NCBI GenBank assembly: GCA_016714785.1
Contig: JADKCC010000028.1
Location: 32,851 to 96,850, forward strand
DNA length: 64,000 nt
Source: Saprospiraceae bacterium
GTDB lineage: Bacteria > Bacteroidota > Bacteroidia > Chitinophagales > Saprospiraceae
Reading direction: 5' to 3'
The notes under the pieces were generated by a model. The model saw only the letters and a program-made list of their open reading frames with translations. It was not told the origin of the DNA and searched no databases. Within the stretch, counting starts at the first letter, position 1. The number at the start of each line of letters is the position of its first letter. Made by a program: the position numbers and the translations under genes. Shown piece after piece: positions 53,676-62,787 of this stretch.

Positions 53676-54266
53676 CTATTTTTTTATCCCTGTAAAAGCG
53701 CACTTGTCAGGAAGACTAGTCCCTGCAGGTATCAACAAGCCATTATAATTTAAATCTTCCGCATTTGCTATATTTACATCCATATCACCCGTTAATTTTT
53801 TAGCATCACTTGAAAGTGTCAATTTGGATTTTAATGTGATATTTGCCTTAACAGGTGTGTCGTCCAGTATAGGTAAAATAGCCTTTGCATTTACCGATAA
53901 CCCTTTGATGATGGTGTCTATTACTATTTCATTTTTTGTGATTACTGCATCAAAGATAATATTGCCAGCCAACGAAGTGATATTGAAGTTTACCCGATCT
54001 TTTTTACTATTTTCTTTAATTTCCATCGTGGCATCTTGAAATATAGCACTAGCTTGGCCACATAATACACTGATATCGTATTGACTTATAAAACGTTTTT
54101 GATAGGTGCAGCTCCCATCATCCACATCTGCTTTGGCATTATAATTATCTCCATCAGGATCTTTACAACCAGTAATGATAGGATCTATTTCTGGTTCTTT
54201 TTTACAAGAGGATACAGCCAGTCCTACTATGATCAAAACGCTTAAAAGTGTGGTGGATATTTGCAT
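53676..54266 (-). CDS. Lipoprotein of unknown function
   Basis: A 196-residue protein with a signal peptide and SPII lipobox (VSSC followed by KKEPE). After it comes a Ca-binding-like GCKDPDGDNYNAKADVDDGSCTY segment with two Cys, known from other Bacteroidota lipoproteins and T9SS-related surface proteins, then a beta-rich domain (about 60-190). No enzymatic motif. It is convergent with the ABC ATPase gene and stands alone. Location in the outer membrane or periplasm is inferred. Confidence 0.75.
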   Translation of the reverse strand: MQISTTLLSVLIIVGLAVSSCKKEPEIDPIITGCKDPDGDNYNAKADVDDGSCTYQKRFISQYDISVLCGQASAIFQDATMEIKENSKKDRVNFNITSLAGNIIFDAVITKNEIVIDTIIKGLSVNAKAILPILDDTPVKANITLKSKLTLSSDAKKLTGDMDVNIANAEDLNYNGLLIPAGTSLPDKCAFTGIKK

Positions 54267-54310
54267 GATGGTTTGTAAAGGTTAAAGATTATCTGACAAA
54301 GTTATATTTA

Positions 54311-54637
54311 TTATGGTTTATTTTCAAGCATATTGACATAATTTAAATCTCCAATTCTAAATCTAAGTGGAATTTTGCTTTTTTTCTCAATATTATGTTC
54401 GATTTTACAAAAAAATGGTAAGTTATTAGCTTTAAAAGTATTAAAAGGAGTGTTTGTTTTTTTAGTTTTAAATGCCCAGTTGGGTTTGAACGAAAGTGTA
54501 GTTTCATTGATGGTGCTTTGACGGAGCGTATCGTTATAGGTTGATTGTTGACTGTACACGGTGAGCTTTGTAAGCAACAAACCAAGGCAAAGGATGGAAA
54601 TGCTTACAAGTTTATTATTGTTGGTCCTGGTTTCCAT
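54311..54637 (-). CDS. Small exported conserved hypothetical protein
   Basis: A 108-residue product from the ATG at 54637 (METRTNNNKLVSIS); a longer frame from 54712 would overlap the methyltransferase gene by about 100 bp. A hydrophobic segment (SILCLGLLLTKLTVYSQQ) resembles a signal peptide. The C-terminal block LPFFCKIEHNIEKKSKIPLRFRIGDLNYVNMLENK is a pattern that recurs in short Bacteroidota proteins of unknown function. The start lies 23 bp inside the end of the methyltransferase gene, so the two are co-transcribed. Confidence 0.65.
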   Translation of the reverse strand: METRTNNNKLVSISILCLGLLLTKLTVYSQQSTYNDTLRQSTINETTLSFKPNWAFKTKKTNTPFNTFKANNLPFFCKIEHNIEKKSKIPLRFRIGDLNYVNMLENKP

Positions 54638-55784
54638 ACAGTTTCTGCCATTTTTGTTTTTTGCTCCCTTGATACATCTCATATTTACAATATAATGAGG
54701 GGATGCTACCATTGAGCAATCTCTTTTTTACAGCAGGTCGCAAACCTACATTCTTCATAGCATCTACATGTCCAGATAGAATCCAAGCATTACAATTACT
54801 AAATGACAACTTAAGTTTGTCACCAATATGTCTATAAAATTCCAATACATCTTCTTCTTTAAGCCTACCGTCATAAGGCGGATTAAATATCAGGGTAAGA
54901 TCTTGTGCTCCCTCTTGATAGAAAAAATCTTCTTCTTCTATACTAATGAAATCTTCTAACTGTGCTGCTTCTATGTTTGATTTGGCTGCGTGGATGGCTT
55001 TGGGTAGAATGTCAAATCCTTTAAGGGTTGGTATGCGAGATTTATCTATAGCTTTTTGGGCTTCGCTACACACTTCTTCCCAAATAAGTGGCTCGAATGT
55101 TTTCCATTTTTTGAATGCAAAAGCTTTATCTTCAGCGTGTGGTGGGATGTTGCCAGCTATTCTTGCAGCCTCGCACAGGATGGTAGCTGATCCACACATC
55201 GGGTCCATCAAGGTACTAATTTGGTCCCATCCAGACAACAGTACCAATCCTGCTGCCATTACTTCATTCAACGGTGCATCAACCTGCTGTCTGCGATAGC
55301 CTCTTAAGTGTAGGGAAGCACCAGAACTGTCTAAACTTAGGGTAACTATATTTTCACGAACATGCACATTGATTTGTAAAAATGGATCATTGGTGTCCAC
55401 ATTAGGACGTTGATCGTATTTATCTCTAAATCTGTCAGCGATGGCATCTTTAGTTTTCAATGCGATGAAATTGGCATGTCTGAATAGGGTAGAGTTGACC
55501 ACGGAGTCAATGGCAAAAGTTTCATTTATACTAAAATACGTTTCCCAAGGAATTTTTTTTACTTCTTCATACAAATCCTTTTCATTTCTTACTGTAAATT
55601 CTTTAATAAAAACTAGGACTTTTATGGACGTACGGAGTAATAGATTGGATTGGTATAATAATTTATGGTCTCCAGTATAGGAAACTGCACGATTGAGTAC
55701 CGTAATATCTGTAGCACCCAAGTTATTGAGTTCGTCTGCGAGTACCGCTTCAAGTCCTTCAAGGGTTTTTGCTATCAGCTTCAA
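54615..55784 (-). CDS. THUMP domain class I SAM-dependent RNA methyltransferase (RlmL-like)
   Basis: A 389-residue protein: THUMP RNA-binding domain about 1-155 (MKLIAKTLEGLEAVLADELNNLGA...), then a methyltransferase core with motif I DPMCGSATILCEAA and catalytic motif IV FNPPYDGRL. It corresponds to the N-terminal half of E. coli RlmL, which makes m2G2445 in 23S rRNA; single-domain forms such as this one (YpsC/Trm14-like) are usual outside Gammaproteobacteria. The target base is inferred from the family. It overlaps the small protein gene downstream. Cytosolic. Confidence 0.9.
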   Translation of the reverse strand: MKLIAKTLEGLEAVLADELNNLGATDITVLNRAVSYTGDHKLLYQSNLLLRTSIKVLVFIKEFTVRNEKDLYEEVKKIPWETYFSINETFAIDSVVNSTLFRHANFIALKTKDAIADRFRDKYDQRPNVDTNDPFLQINVHVRENIVTLSLDSSGASLHLRGYRRQQVDAPLNEVMAAGLVLLSGWDQISTLMDPMCGSATILCEAARIAGNIPPHAEDKAFAFKKWKTFEPLIWEEVCSEAQKAIDKSRIPTLKGFDILPKAIHAAKSNIEAAQLEDFISIEEEDFFYQEGAQDLTLIFNPPYDGRLKEEDVLEFYRHIGDKLKLSFSNCNAWILSGHVDAMKNVGLRPAVKKRLLNGSIPSLYCKYEMYQGSKKQKWQKLYGNQDQQ

Positions 55785-55876
55785 ATCCCTAATTATTTTG
55801 TGAAAGTGAGATAATAATGGTTGTTAAGTATGAATTTAAAACAGCTACCCAAGAAAATAAGGCTGGGTCATTGGTA

Positions 55877-56263
55877 TTAGCCACCACATTCTTTACGTAA
55901 CTCTACAACAAGAGTGGCCCAAAGATCTTTTACCTCCTGTACCTCATCTTCGTCACAATAATCAGTGATCTCAAATATGGTTTCATTGGTGACATCTGAT
56001 TTGTACATCCTGAATTCCAAATATTCGTTTTCATCTTCGGCTTCATCCCACTTAAATCTAACTCGCTCATCTTCAATGTCATCTATCAAATGAGCTGTTT
56101 CGGTGCTGCCACTCCAATAAAAATTATAGGTATCACTTGTGATATCTACTTCTTCACAATACCACCTGACTAAACAAGCAGGCGTAGTGACGAAGTTGTA
56201 GATAATAGTTGGCGAAGCTCTGAAAATAAACTCTAGATCAATTTTTACTCTTTTCACTGACAT
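55877..56263 (-). CDS. START-like domain-containing protein
   Basis: A 128-residue protein. The pattern VKIDLEFIFRASPTIIYNFVTTPACLVRWYCEEVDI, then YWSGSTETAHL and VRFKWDE, then EITDYCDEDE matches the START-like/SRPBCC domain found as a single-domain protein in Bacteroidota. The fold has a hydrophobic cavity for lipids or other ligands; no function is assigned. It lies near rpoD but in the opposite direction. Cytosolic, acidic. Confidence 0.85.
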   Translation of the reverse strand: MSVKRVKIDLEFIFRASPTIIYNFVTTPACLVRWYCEEVDITSDTYNFYWSGSTETAHLIDDIEDERVRFKWDEAEDENEYLEFRMYKSDVTNETIFEITDYCDEDEVQEVKDLWATLVVELRKECGG

Positions 56264-56741
56264 CTATGTATATGTTTTGATGAAATTATGCTGTTTTAAA
56301 TAATAAAGGCGCAATTAATATTAATTTTTCCATTTAACAAAAGAAATGAACTTTTTTCACAAATATTTAATTATACTTAATGTAAATTTCATAATTGGAT
56401 ACTTGTTTTAATAGGTTACATGATAAATAATAAAAAGTTGTATATTGGTAATTTAATTTCTTAAATCAAATGTGTATTCAACCAAAAATGAAGGATAACT
56501 TTTTCTATTTTAATCGAGTATAATAGAAATGATCTTTTTCCCTTCTTTTGCGTTGATGAAATAATATAAACGTGTTGAATGGATGAAAAGTTGCTTGTTT
56601 GGATCTTTATTGTGTAATATTTTTAGGTTTTTTAGCCATAAAATTAAAAACAGCTAATTAATTGATTTGTAAAGTGATAAAAAAAATTATCTTTGCGGCT
56701 CTTTTCTAAAAACGACCACTAAATCGTCATAAATTTATATA
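56264..56741. other. Intergenic region between START-like gene and rpoD
   Basis: AT-rich 480 bp. The rpoD promoter (56666-56695) is the only element I can support. Confidence 0.6.
56666..56695 (+). promoter_or_regulatory. rpoD promoter
   Basis: TTTG at 56666-56669, an 18-bp spacer and TATCTTTG at 56688-56695 fit the Bacteroidota TTTG-N17/19-TAnnTTTG consensus. The expected start is near 56701, giving a leader of about 40 bases. Confidence 0.65.
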
Positions 56742-57611
56742 ATGAGACAGTTAAAAATAACTAAATCTATTACGAACAGAGAGAGTCAGTCTCTCGAAAA
56801 ATATTTGCAGGAAATCGGTAAGGTGGACTTGTTGACACCTGAAGAAGAAGTGGATCTAGCACAAAAGATAAAAGATGGTGATCAAGAAGCGTTAGAGCGT
56901 CTTACGAAAGCCAATTTAAGATTTGTCGTTTCTGTTGCTAAACAATATCAGAATCAAGGTTTATCTCTCAGTGACTTGATCAATGAAGGTAATCTAGGTC
57001 TCATAAAAGCGGCACAAAGATTTGACGAAACAAGGGGCTTTAAATTTATATCCTATGCCGTATGGTGGATTAGGCAGTCTATTTTACAGGCTTTGGCTGA
57101 GCAGTCAAGGATCGTAAGACTGCCTCTCAATAAAGTTGGCTCTTTAAATAAAATAAACAGGGCTTTTTCAGAGCTAGAGCAAGAGTTCGAACGAGAGCCT
57201 TCTGCTGAAGAATTGGCTGAACTTTTAGAAATACCTACCGAAGAAGTAGAAACTACACTTGGCGTTGCCGCAAGACACGTATCTATGGATGCTCCTTTTA
57301 TTGATGGAGAAGATAATTCATTGCTTGATGTATTAGAAAATAATAGTACACCAGATACGGACTCTGCATTGGAGTACAGAGAGTCATTGCGTAAAGAAAT
57401 AGAACGTTCTTTGAATACTCTTACTGATAGACAAGCAGATGTTATCAAATTATATTTTGGGATTGGAATAGAACATCCTATGTCTCTGGAAGATATTGGT
57501 GATAGATTTGGACTCACGCGTGAACGTGTACGTCAGATTAAAGATAAAGCCATCAACAAATTAAGGTCTATCAATAGAAGTAAACTTTTGAAAAATTATT
57601 TGGGAACTTAA
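56742..57611 (+). CDS. rpoD: Primary sigma factor RpoD-like, short Bacteroidota type
   Basis: A 289-residue sigma-70 factor. Regions: 1.2 (SLEKYLQEIGKVDLLTPEEE), 2 with the -10 recognition helix (RFDETRGFKFISYAVWWIRQ), 3 (about 135-210) and 4 with the helix-turn-helix (SLEDIGDRFGLTRERVRQIK). It lacks region 1.1, as usual for the primary sigma factor of Bacteroidota, which reads TTTG/TAnnTTTG promoters such as those seen in front of several genes here. It carries its own matching promoter and a strong terminator, so it is monocistronic. No anti-sigma gene is nearby. Confidence 0.95.
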   Translation: MRQLKITKSITNRESQSLEKYLQEIGKVDLLTPEEEVDLAQKIKDGDQEALERLTKANLRFVVSVAKQYQNQGLSLSDLINEGNLGLIKAAQRFDETRGFKFISYAVWWIRQSILQALAEQSRIVRLPLNKVGSLNKINRAFSELEQEFEREPSAEELAELLEIPTEEVETTLGVAARHVSMDAPFIDGEDNSLLDVLENNSTPDTDSALEYRESLRKEIERSLNTLTDRQADVIKLYFGIGIEHPMSLEDIGDRFGLTRERVRQIKDKAINKLRSINRSKLLKNYLGT

Positions 57612-57650
57612 TACCTCTCACTACTATATTTTGAACGATTGAATATATTT

Positions 57651-57687
57651 AGCCTGCTTTTCTTAATTGAAAGCAGGCTTTTTTTAT
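57651..57687 (+). terminator. Rho-independent terminator of rpoD
   Basis: AGCCTGCTTT (57651-57660) pairs with AAAGCAGGCT (57670-57679), followed by about seven T. It lies 40 bp after the rpoD stop. Confidence 0.9.
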
Positions 57688-57802
57688 CGTTAAAGGCAAG
57701 CTCCTCCTGTTCCATATCGAATCTCTCAGGTCATAATTAAAAGAGATACCATCATCTTGTTTAAAATATTTAACTTTCCTTTCCTTTTAAGCAACATTTC
57801 CT

Positions 57803-57810
57803 TACTTTTG
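57803..57810 (+). promoter_or_regulatory. Candidate -7 box of mutS
   Basis: TACTTTTG matches TAnnTTTG, 33 bp before the TTG start of mutS. No clear -33 element. Confidence 0.45.
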
Positions 57811-57843
57811 TCCACTTTATTAATTACCTGAGAATTTTATATT

Positions 57844-60495
57844 TTGGCCAAACAAACTGTCACTTCTGTAGAAGAAATGAGTAAGGTAACGCCGCTCATG
57901 GCTCAGTATTTTAAGCTGAAAGCCAAACATCCCGATGCCATTTTACTATATCGGGTAGGGGACTTTTATGAGACCTTTGCCGAAGATGCCATTAAAGTGG
58001 CCGATATACTCGGTATCGTACTTACCAAACGAAATAACGGTGGCAATGATATAGAATTGGCAGGATTTCCATACCATTCACTTGATGTCTATCTGCCTAA
58101 ATTGGTGCGTGCTGGCTATAGAGTGGCCATCTGTGAGCAATTAGAAAAACCGAGCAAAGAGAAAAAAATAGTGGATCGTGGTGTCACTGATGTGGTTACA
58201 CCGGGCATAACCATCGACGATACTATCCTTGATCGCAAATCAAATAACTATCTGGCTTCCATTCATTTCACACCGAAAAATGAATATGGTGTAGCTTTCT
58301 TGGATATTTCTACCGGTGAGTTCTTGGTGTCTGAAGGTAACGCTGCCACCATAGAAAAACTCATCGACGGATTTAGTCCATCAGAGATCATATATTCTAA
58401 GGCTTTTGGTAAAGATTATAAAAAAATATTCGGTGACAGATACTACTTTTACGGTATAGAAGAGTGGGTATATATGCAGGATTATACCCGGGAAAAACTG
58501 TTGGATAAGTTTGCCGTAACGAATCTTAAAGGATTTGGTATCGAAGAAATGCCTTTGGCACAAATAGCTGCTGGAGCTGTGCTACATTACCTATCTTCTA
58601 CTCAAAATGACAAAACAGCGCACATTTCTGGCATAACACGCATTCAGTCCGAAAATTATGTTTGGCTGGATCGTTTTACGGTAAAAAACCTTGAACTCAT
58701 ACGTAGTCCACATGACACGGGTAGTTCATTGGCGCAGATTATGGATAAGACGGTTACACCTATGGGCGCTCGTATGCTGCGCAATTGGATACTGCTACCA
58801 CTATTGTCTATAGATCGGATTCAAGCTAGGTTAGATATGGTGACCTATTTTGTAGAGAAATATTTTGATCAGGAATCACTATCATCTATTTTACGTCAAG
58901 TCGGAGATATCGAACGTATTGCTTCTAAACTAGCTATGGAGAAAATAGCTCCACGTGAATTGCAGCAACTAAAAAAGTCTTTGGAACTGCTACCCGATAT
59001 ATTGATGGTACTCAAGGCAAGTGGCAATGATGCGCTAAAAATATTGGGTGATAAACTCATCCTTTGCGAAAAGCTTAAAGAAGAAATATCTAGAACATTG
59101 GCCGAGGATCCACCATCTATGGTATCAAAAGGCAATGTCATCAAAGCAGGCTGTCATGATGAGTTGGATGATTTACGCAATGTGATACGCAATAGTAAAG
59201 AGTTGCTACTGGAAATTCAAACCAAAGAAGCCGAGAAAACAGGCATTTCCAGCTTGAAAATTGGATTTAATAATGTCTTTGGCTATTATCTTGAAGTCAC
59301 CAATAAGTACAAAGACCATGATCGTATTCCCGATACTTGGATCAGAAAACAAACACTGGCTAATGCAGAACGATACATTTCAGAAGACCTTAAAATATTA
59401 GAAACCAAGATACTCACTGCCGAAGAAAAAATAGCAGAACTCGAAGAGCGCTTGTACCATGAATTGGTGATCACTGCCGCAGGATACTTAGATTCTCTGC
59501 AGCAAAATGCTAAAAATTTGGCCATTTTGGACTGCATTTTATCTTTTGCGCACATTGCTACCAAATACAATTATTGCAGACCTGAAGTAGATGAGAGTTA
59601 TGTGTTGGAATACAAAGAAGCACGTCATCCCGTGATAGAACGACAGTTGCCTTTGGGACAAGCTTATGTACCCAATGATATATTTTTGTCCAATGAAGAC
59701 ACCCAAGTAATGATGATCACAGGTCCCAATATGTCTGGTAAATCAGCCGTATTGCGTCAGACAGCATTGATTGCTTTGATGGCGCAGATGGGCTCTTATG
59801 TCCCTGCTACTTACGCAAGGGTTGGTTTGGTGGATAAAATATTCACCAGGGTAGGGGCGAGTGATAATATCAGTAGTGGTGAGTCCACTTTTATGCTCGA
59901 GATGAATGAAACAGCCAGTATCATGAACAATATCTCCAAGCGCAGTTTGATATTACTCGATGAGATAGGACGTGGTACCTCTACGTATGATGGTATTTCT
60001 ATAGCATGGTCACTAGCTGAGTTTTTGCACAATGGTAAAGTACAACCCAAAACTCTTTTTGCCACCCATTACCATGAACTGAACGAGCTTGCTGAAAAAT
60101 ACCCACGCATCAAAAACTTCAATGTAGCAACCAAGGAAATCGGCAATAAGGTCATCTTTCTCCGTAAGCTGACGGAAGGTGGTTGTGAGCATAGTTTCGG
60201 GATACATGTGGCAGCCATGGCAGGAATGCCCAGAGACATCATCACACGCGCCATGGAGATACTTCAAGACTTAGAAAGCAAAAGCATCGAAGGCAATGAT
60301 GGGGCAACCAACTCGGACACCAGACAAAATGCTAAAAACATTATCCCTAATAACTTTCAACTCAGCCTTTTCGAAACATCCGACCCAATAGCTGGCGAAT
60401 TGAAAAACAACATCAAGACCCTTGATCTCAATACCATGACACCTATAGAGTGTATGCTAAAACTCCATGAGTTGAAAAAATTGGTGGAAGGGTGA
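57844..60495 (+). CDS. mutS: DNA mismatch repair protein MutS
   Basis: An 883-residue protein. The start is TTG at 57844 (MAKQTVTSVEEM); the next ATG, 11 codons on, would leave only a few residues before the mismatch domain. The mismatch-recognition motif GDFYETF (Phe and Glu of F-x-E) lies near residue 40. The ATPase has Walker A GPNMSGKS (about 627-634), DEIGRGTSTYDG (about 704) and THYHELNEL. The C-terminus carries the helix-turn-helix dimer domain. MutS binds mismatches and recruits MutL. Length and motifs are normal; no mutL in this window. Confidence 0.96.
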   Translation: MAKQTVTSVEEMSKVTPLMAQYFKLKAKHPDAILLYRVGDFYETFAEDAIKVADILGIVLTKRNNGGNDIELAGFPYHSLDVYLPKLVRAGYRVAICEQLEKPSKEKKIVDRGVTDVVTPGITIDDTILDRKSNNYLASIHFTPKNEYGVAFLDISTGEFLVSEGNAATIEKLIDGFSPSEIIYSKAFGKDYKKIFGDRYYFYGIEEWVYMQDYTREKLLDKFAVTNLKGFGIEEMPLAQIAAGAVLHYLSSTQNDKTAHISGITRIQSENYVWLDRFTVKNLELIRSPHDTGSSLAQIMDKTVTPMGARMLRNWILLPLLSIDRIQARLDMVTYFVEKYFDQESLSSILRQVGDIERIASKLAMEKIAPRELQQLKKSLELLPDILMVLKASGNDALKILGDKLILCEKLKEEISRTLAEDPPSMVSKGNVIKAGCHDELDDLRNVIRNSKELLLEIQTKEAEKTGISSLKIGFNNVFGYYLEVTNKYKDHDRIPDTWIRKQTLANAERYISEDLKILETKILTAEEKIAELEERLYHELVITAAGYLDSLQQNAKNLAILDCILSFAHIATKYNYCRPEVDESYVLEYKEARHPVIERQLPLGQAYVPNDIFLSNEDTQVMMITGPNMSGKSAVLRQTALIALMAQMGSYVPATYARVGLVDKIFTRVGASDNISSGESTFMLEMNETASIMNNISKRSLILLDEIGRGTSTYDGISIAWSLAEFLHNGKVQPKTLFATHYHELNELAEKYPRIKNFNVATKEIGNKVIFLRKLTEGGCEHSFGIHVAAMAGMPRDIITRAMEILQDLESKSIEGNDGATNSDTRQNAKNIIPNNFQLSLFETSDPIAGELKNNIKTLDLNTMTPIECMLKLHELKKLVEG

Positions 60496-60577
60496 AAACC
60501 AATTATTAGTAATTTAGGGGCATCTTTTGCACATCATGGGAGTATGCTAAAAGGTGGTACTTCAATGTTTTTTTTGA

Positions 60578-61012
60578 TTAAGCTGGTACATCACAACTCA
60601 TCATCCAATTGATACCAAATTTATCTGTACACATACCGAAATAGGAGCCCCAAAAAGTAGCTGCAAGTGGCATAGTAACATGGCCATCTTGAGATATTCC
60701 ATTGAATATTCTATCTGCATCAGCCGTCGAATCTACATTGATAGATGCGGAGAAGTTATTTCCAGCCAAAAAAGATGAAGCCCACTCGCCACCTGTATCA
60801 CTACCCATGATAGCGGTTTCTTTCGAGATAGGAAGCGATACATGCATGATTCTGTTTAGCTGATCATCAGGCATTCCTTGTCCGTCTTCACTAGGTGGCA
60901 TCTCTCCAAACCTACTAAAATAAGCAAATTCGCCACCAAATACAGATTGGTAAAATCTAAATGCCTCTTCACAATTGCCATTGAAAGTTAAATATACATT
61001 TACTCTTGTCAT
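60578..61012 (-). CDS. VOC family protein, PhnB-like
   Basis: A 144-residue protein starting MTRVNVYLTFNGNCEEAFRFYQSVFGGEFAYF, with the PhnB/DUF1338-type pattern: SRFGEMPPSEDG, DDQLNRIMHVSL, AIMGSDT, SINVDSTADADRIFNGIS, DGHVTMPLAATFWGSYFGMCTDKFGINWMM. PhnB-like VOC proteins are usually single-domain and of unknown function; some relate to glyoxalases. It is separated by 43 bp from the TfoX gene on the same strand, so the two may be co-transcribed. Cytosolic. Confidence 0.88.
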   Translation of the reverse strand: MTRVNVYLTFNGNCEEAFRFYQSVFGGEFAYFSRFGEMPPSEDGQGMPDDQLNRIMHVSLPISKETAIMGSDTGGEWASSFLAGNNFSASINVDSTADADRIFNGISQDGHVTMPLAATFWGSYFGMCTDKFGINWMMSCDVPA

Positions 61013-61055
61013 ATCTTTAATTTTTATGGTTATATAAAACGTGGTGGTGAATATC

Positions 61056-61394
61056 TTACTTCTTTTTACTTGCCTTGGCCTTTGGGTTATATTCCAAACA
61101 TAAATTTACCCAAGAAGCTAGTTGTTGCTGTGTTTCAAATCCTGAAGATTCTACTATCAGAAATCCTTTCATTGGCCTACCTGTGAATTCCATAAGTTTA
61201 CAATGCCCACCTTCTAATAAATCATCCATTTTTACAGGATCGACTCTACACATCAATTCATCTTTCATGATACCAACACACATCTTTTCATCTACCATAA
61301 AACACAAACCACCAAACATATTTATTTCTCTGACGTGTTCTGTATTTTGAAGGGAAAATCTCACCCTTTCTGCCAATGCTTCACTATAAGCCAT
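61056..61394 (-). CDS. TfoX/Sxy N-terminal domain protein
   Basis: A 112-residue protein with the TfoX_N pattern: MAYSEALAERVRFSL, VREINMFGGLCFMVDEKMCVGIMKDELMCRVDP, then MEFTGRPMKGFLIVES. It lacks the C-terminal domain of true Sxy/TfoX competence regulators. Short stand-alone TfoX_N proteins are frequent in Bacteroidota, with no demonstrated competence role. It ends in a Lys-rich tail (KAKASKKK). Together with the PhnB-like gene it forms a small unit in the opposite direction to mutS. Confidence 0.88.
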   Translation of the reverse strand: MAYSEALAERVRFSLQNTEHVREINMFGGLCFMVDEKMCVGIMKDELMCRVDPVKMDDLLEGGHCKLMEFTGRPMKGFLIVESSGFETQQQLASWVNLCLEYNPKAKASKKK

Positions 61395-61821
61395 ACGTTG
61401 TTTTTTGTCTGTTGAAAGATATAGAAATGGATGCGTTTATAAGTCATCGTAACATGAAGTACATACTATGGAAACCATCCTAAAATTATGTTGCGAAAAT
61501 GAAAAAAAATCTTTAGCGAGAAAAAAAATACAGAAGCAAAGATATACGAACTATCCAAATGTCAAAACTAAAAACCTTTATTTTAGACAAAAGCATTAAT
61601 GTGTAAGATATTATTTTAGCAATTACGGACTTTTCGACGAAAATCTAACAAGCTATGTAGCTTTGGTTTATATTTGTCAAAACATTCATCACATTATTTC
61701 TTTGTAAACCTTTCTAACTTTGAGCCTCAATGGCGTTTTTATTTCTGGCATTTCGCAGTGGACTTTTGTGTAGAAGATATTTGTGATACATTCTTTTAAA
61801 TGATAACATTAAAAACAAAAA
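61395..61821. other. Intergenic region before the DUF3667 gene
   Basis: About 430 bp between divergent genes. A perfect TAACTTTG (61715-61722) is a candidate -7 box for the DUF3667 gene, with a leader of about 95 bases. Nothing else is recognised. Confidence 0.5.
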
Positions 61822-62645
61822 ATGGAAACATGTAAAAACTGTCAAGAAGCCTTCACAGGGAATTATTGTAATCATTGTGGGCAGAAGGCATTTAGCCCAT
61901 CAGACAAGTCCATAAAAAACATACTGAAAGAGATATTTTATTTCTTTACCAATTTTGATAACGGTTTTTTGAAAACCATATTTACTATTATCATTAAGCC
62001 AGGACAGTTGACGGTTGATTACTGTGCAGGTAAACAAAAGACCTATTTTAAACCGATATCCCTTTACTTTTTGATTGTGGTTATTTATTTGATTTTCCCT
62101 GTTTTTTCTGGTCTAAATCAAGATTTAAAATACTATAAAGGAAATAGAATTTTTGGAATAATCATCGAAAATCAAATCAACGAAAGACTGATCACCGATT
62201 ATATGACTTTGGAAGAATTAAGTGTTCCCTTTAAGGTAAAATCTGAAGTTACCTCCAAGGTAGCTCTTTTCTTATTTATATTAATTTCCATATTTTATAT
62301 TTATTTGCTTTTTTATAAAAGTAAGCGCGTAGCATTTGATCATTTGATTTTATCGACGGAGATCAACATTTTTTATTTATTGGTACTTTTTATTCTGTTG
62401 CCTTTGGTCATGTTGACCATTTTTACTTTGTTTGGCATAAGCGAAACATACATTTCGAATGAATAGTAGCTTTGGTACTTGTTTTTTTATTTGGCGTGTA
62501 TTGTACCGTAGTTTTTCGACATATTTTCGGTCAGAATTGGTATTTATCGGTCTTGAAAGGAATGACTTTTTCGGTACTCCATGCTATATTTTTCATTACC
62601 ATATATCGGTTTATTGTTTTTGAGCTGTCGTTTTTGCAGCTATGA
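61822..62645 (+). CDS. DUF3667 membrane protein (frameshifted near the C-terminus)
   Basis: The first frame (61822-62466, 214 residues) starts with a Cys4 zinc-ribbon-like CKNCQEAFTGNYCNHCGQK, then DUF3667 features (NFDNGFLKTIFTIIIKPGQL, YFKPISLYFLIVVIYLIF) and several membrane helices. It ends abruptly at ISNE. One base added near 62455-62466 joins it to IVALVLVFLFGVYC..VVFRHIFGQNWYLSVLKG and further hydrophobic sequence, up to the TGA at 62643-62645. That gives a 274-residue protein of normal family length. The role of DUF3667 is unknown; the protein is in the inner membrane. Confidence 0.82.
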
Positions 62646-62764
62646 TTTTTCATACACTGAAGACTTTATCAGGTTACTGGTAGCTGAATAGAATAACACA
62701 AGCCATATATGTTGGTGCCACTTTTGTTTTTTATATAGGATATGCTATATGCATTTTAATTTTG

Positions 62765-62772
62765 TATCTTTG
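62765..62772 (+). promoter_or_regulatory. Candidate -7 box of the PfkB-type kinase gene
   Basis: TATCTTTG matches TAnnTTTG, 15 bp before the ATG at 62788. Confidence 0.5.
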
Positions 62773-62787
62773 TAATAAAAGTAGTTT

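Noticed and set aside
54343..54585. 80-codon minus-strand frame inside the small-protein gene
   Set aside because: It overlaps the better-supported frame 54311-54637, which has a signal-like segment and a recurring C-terminal motif.
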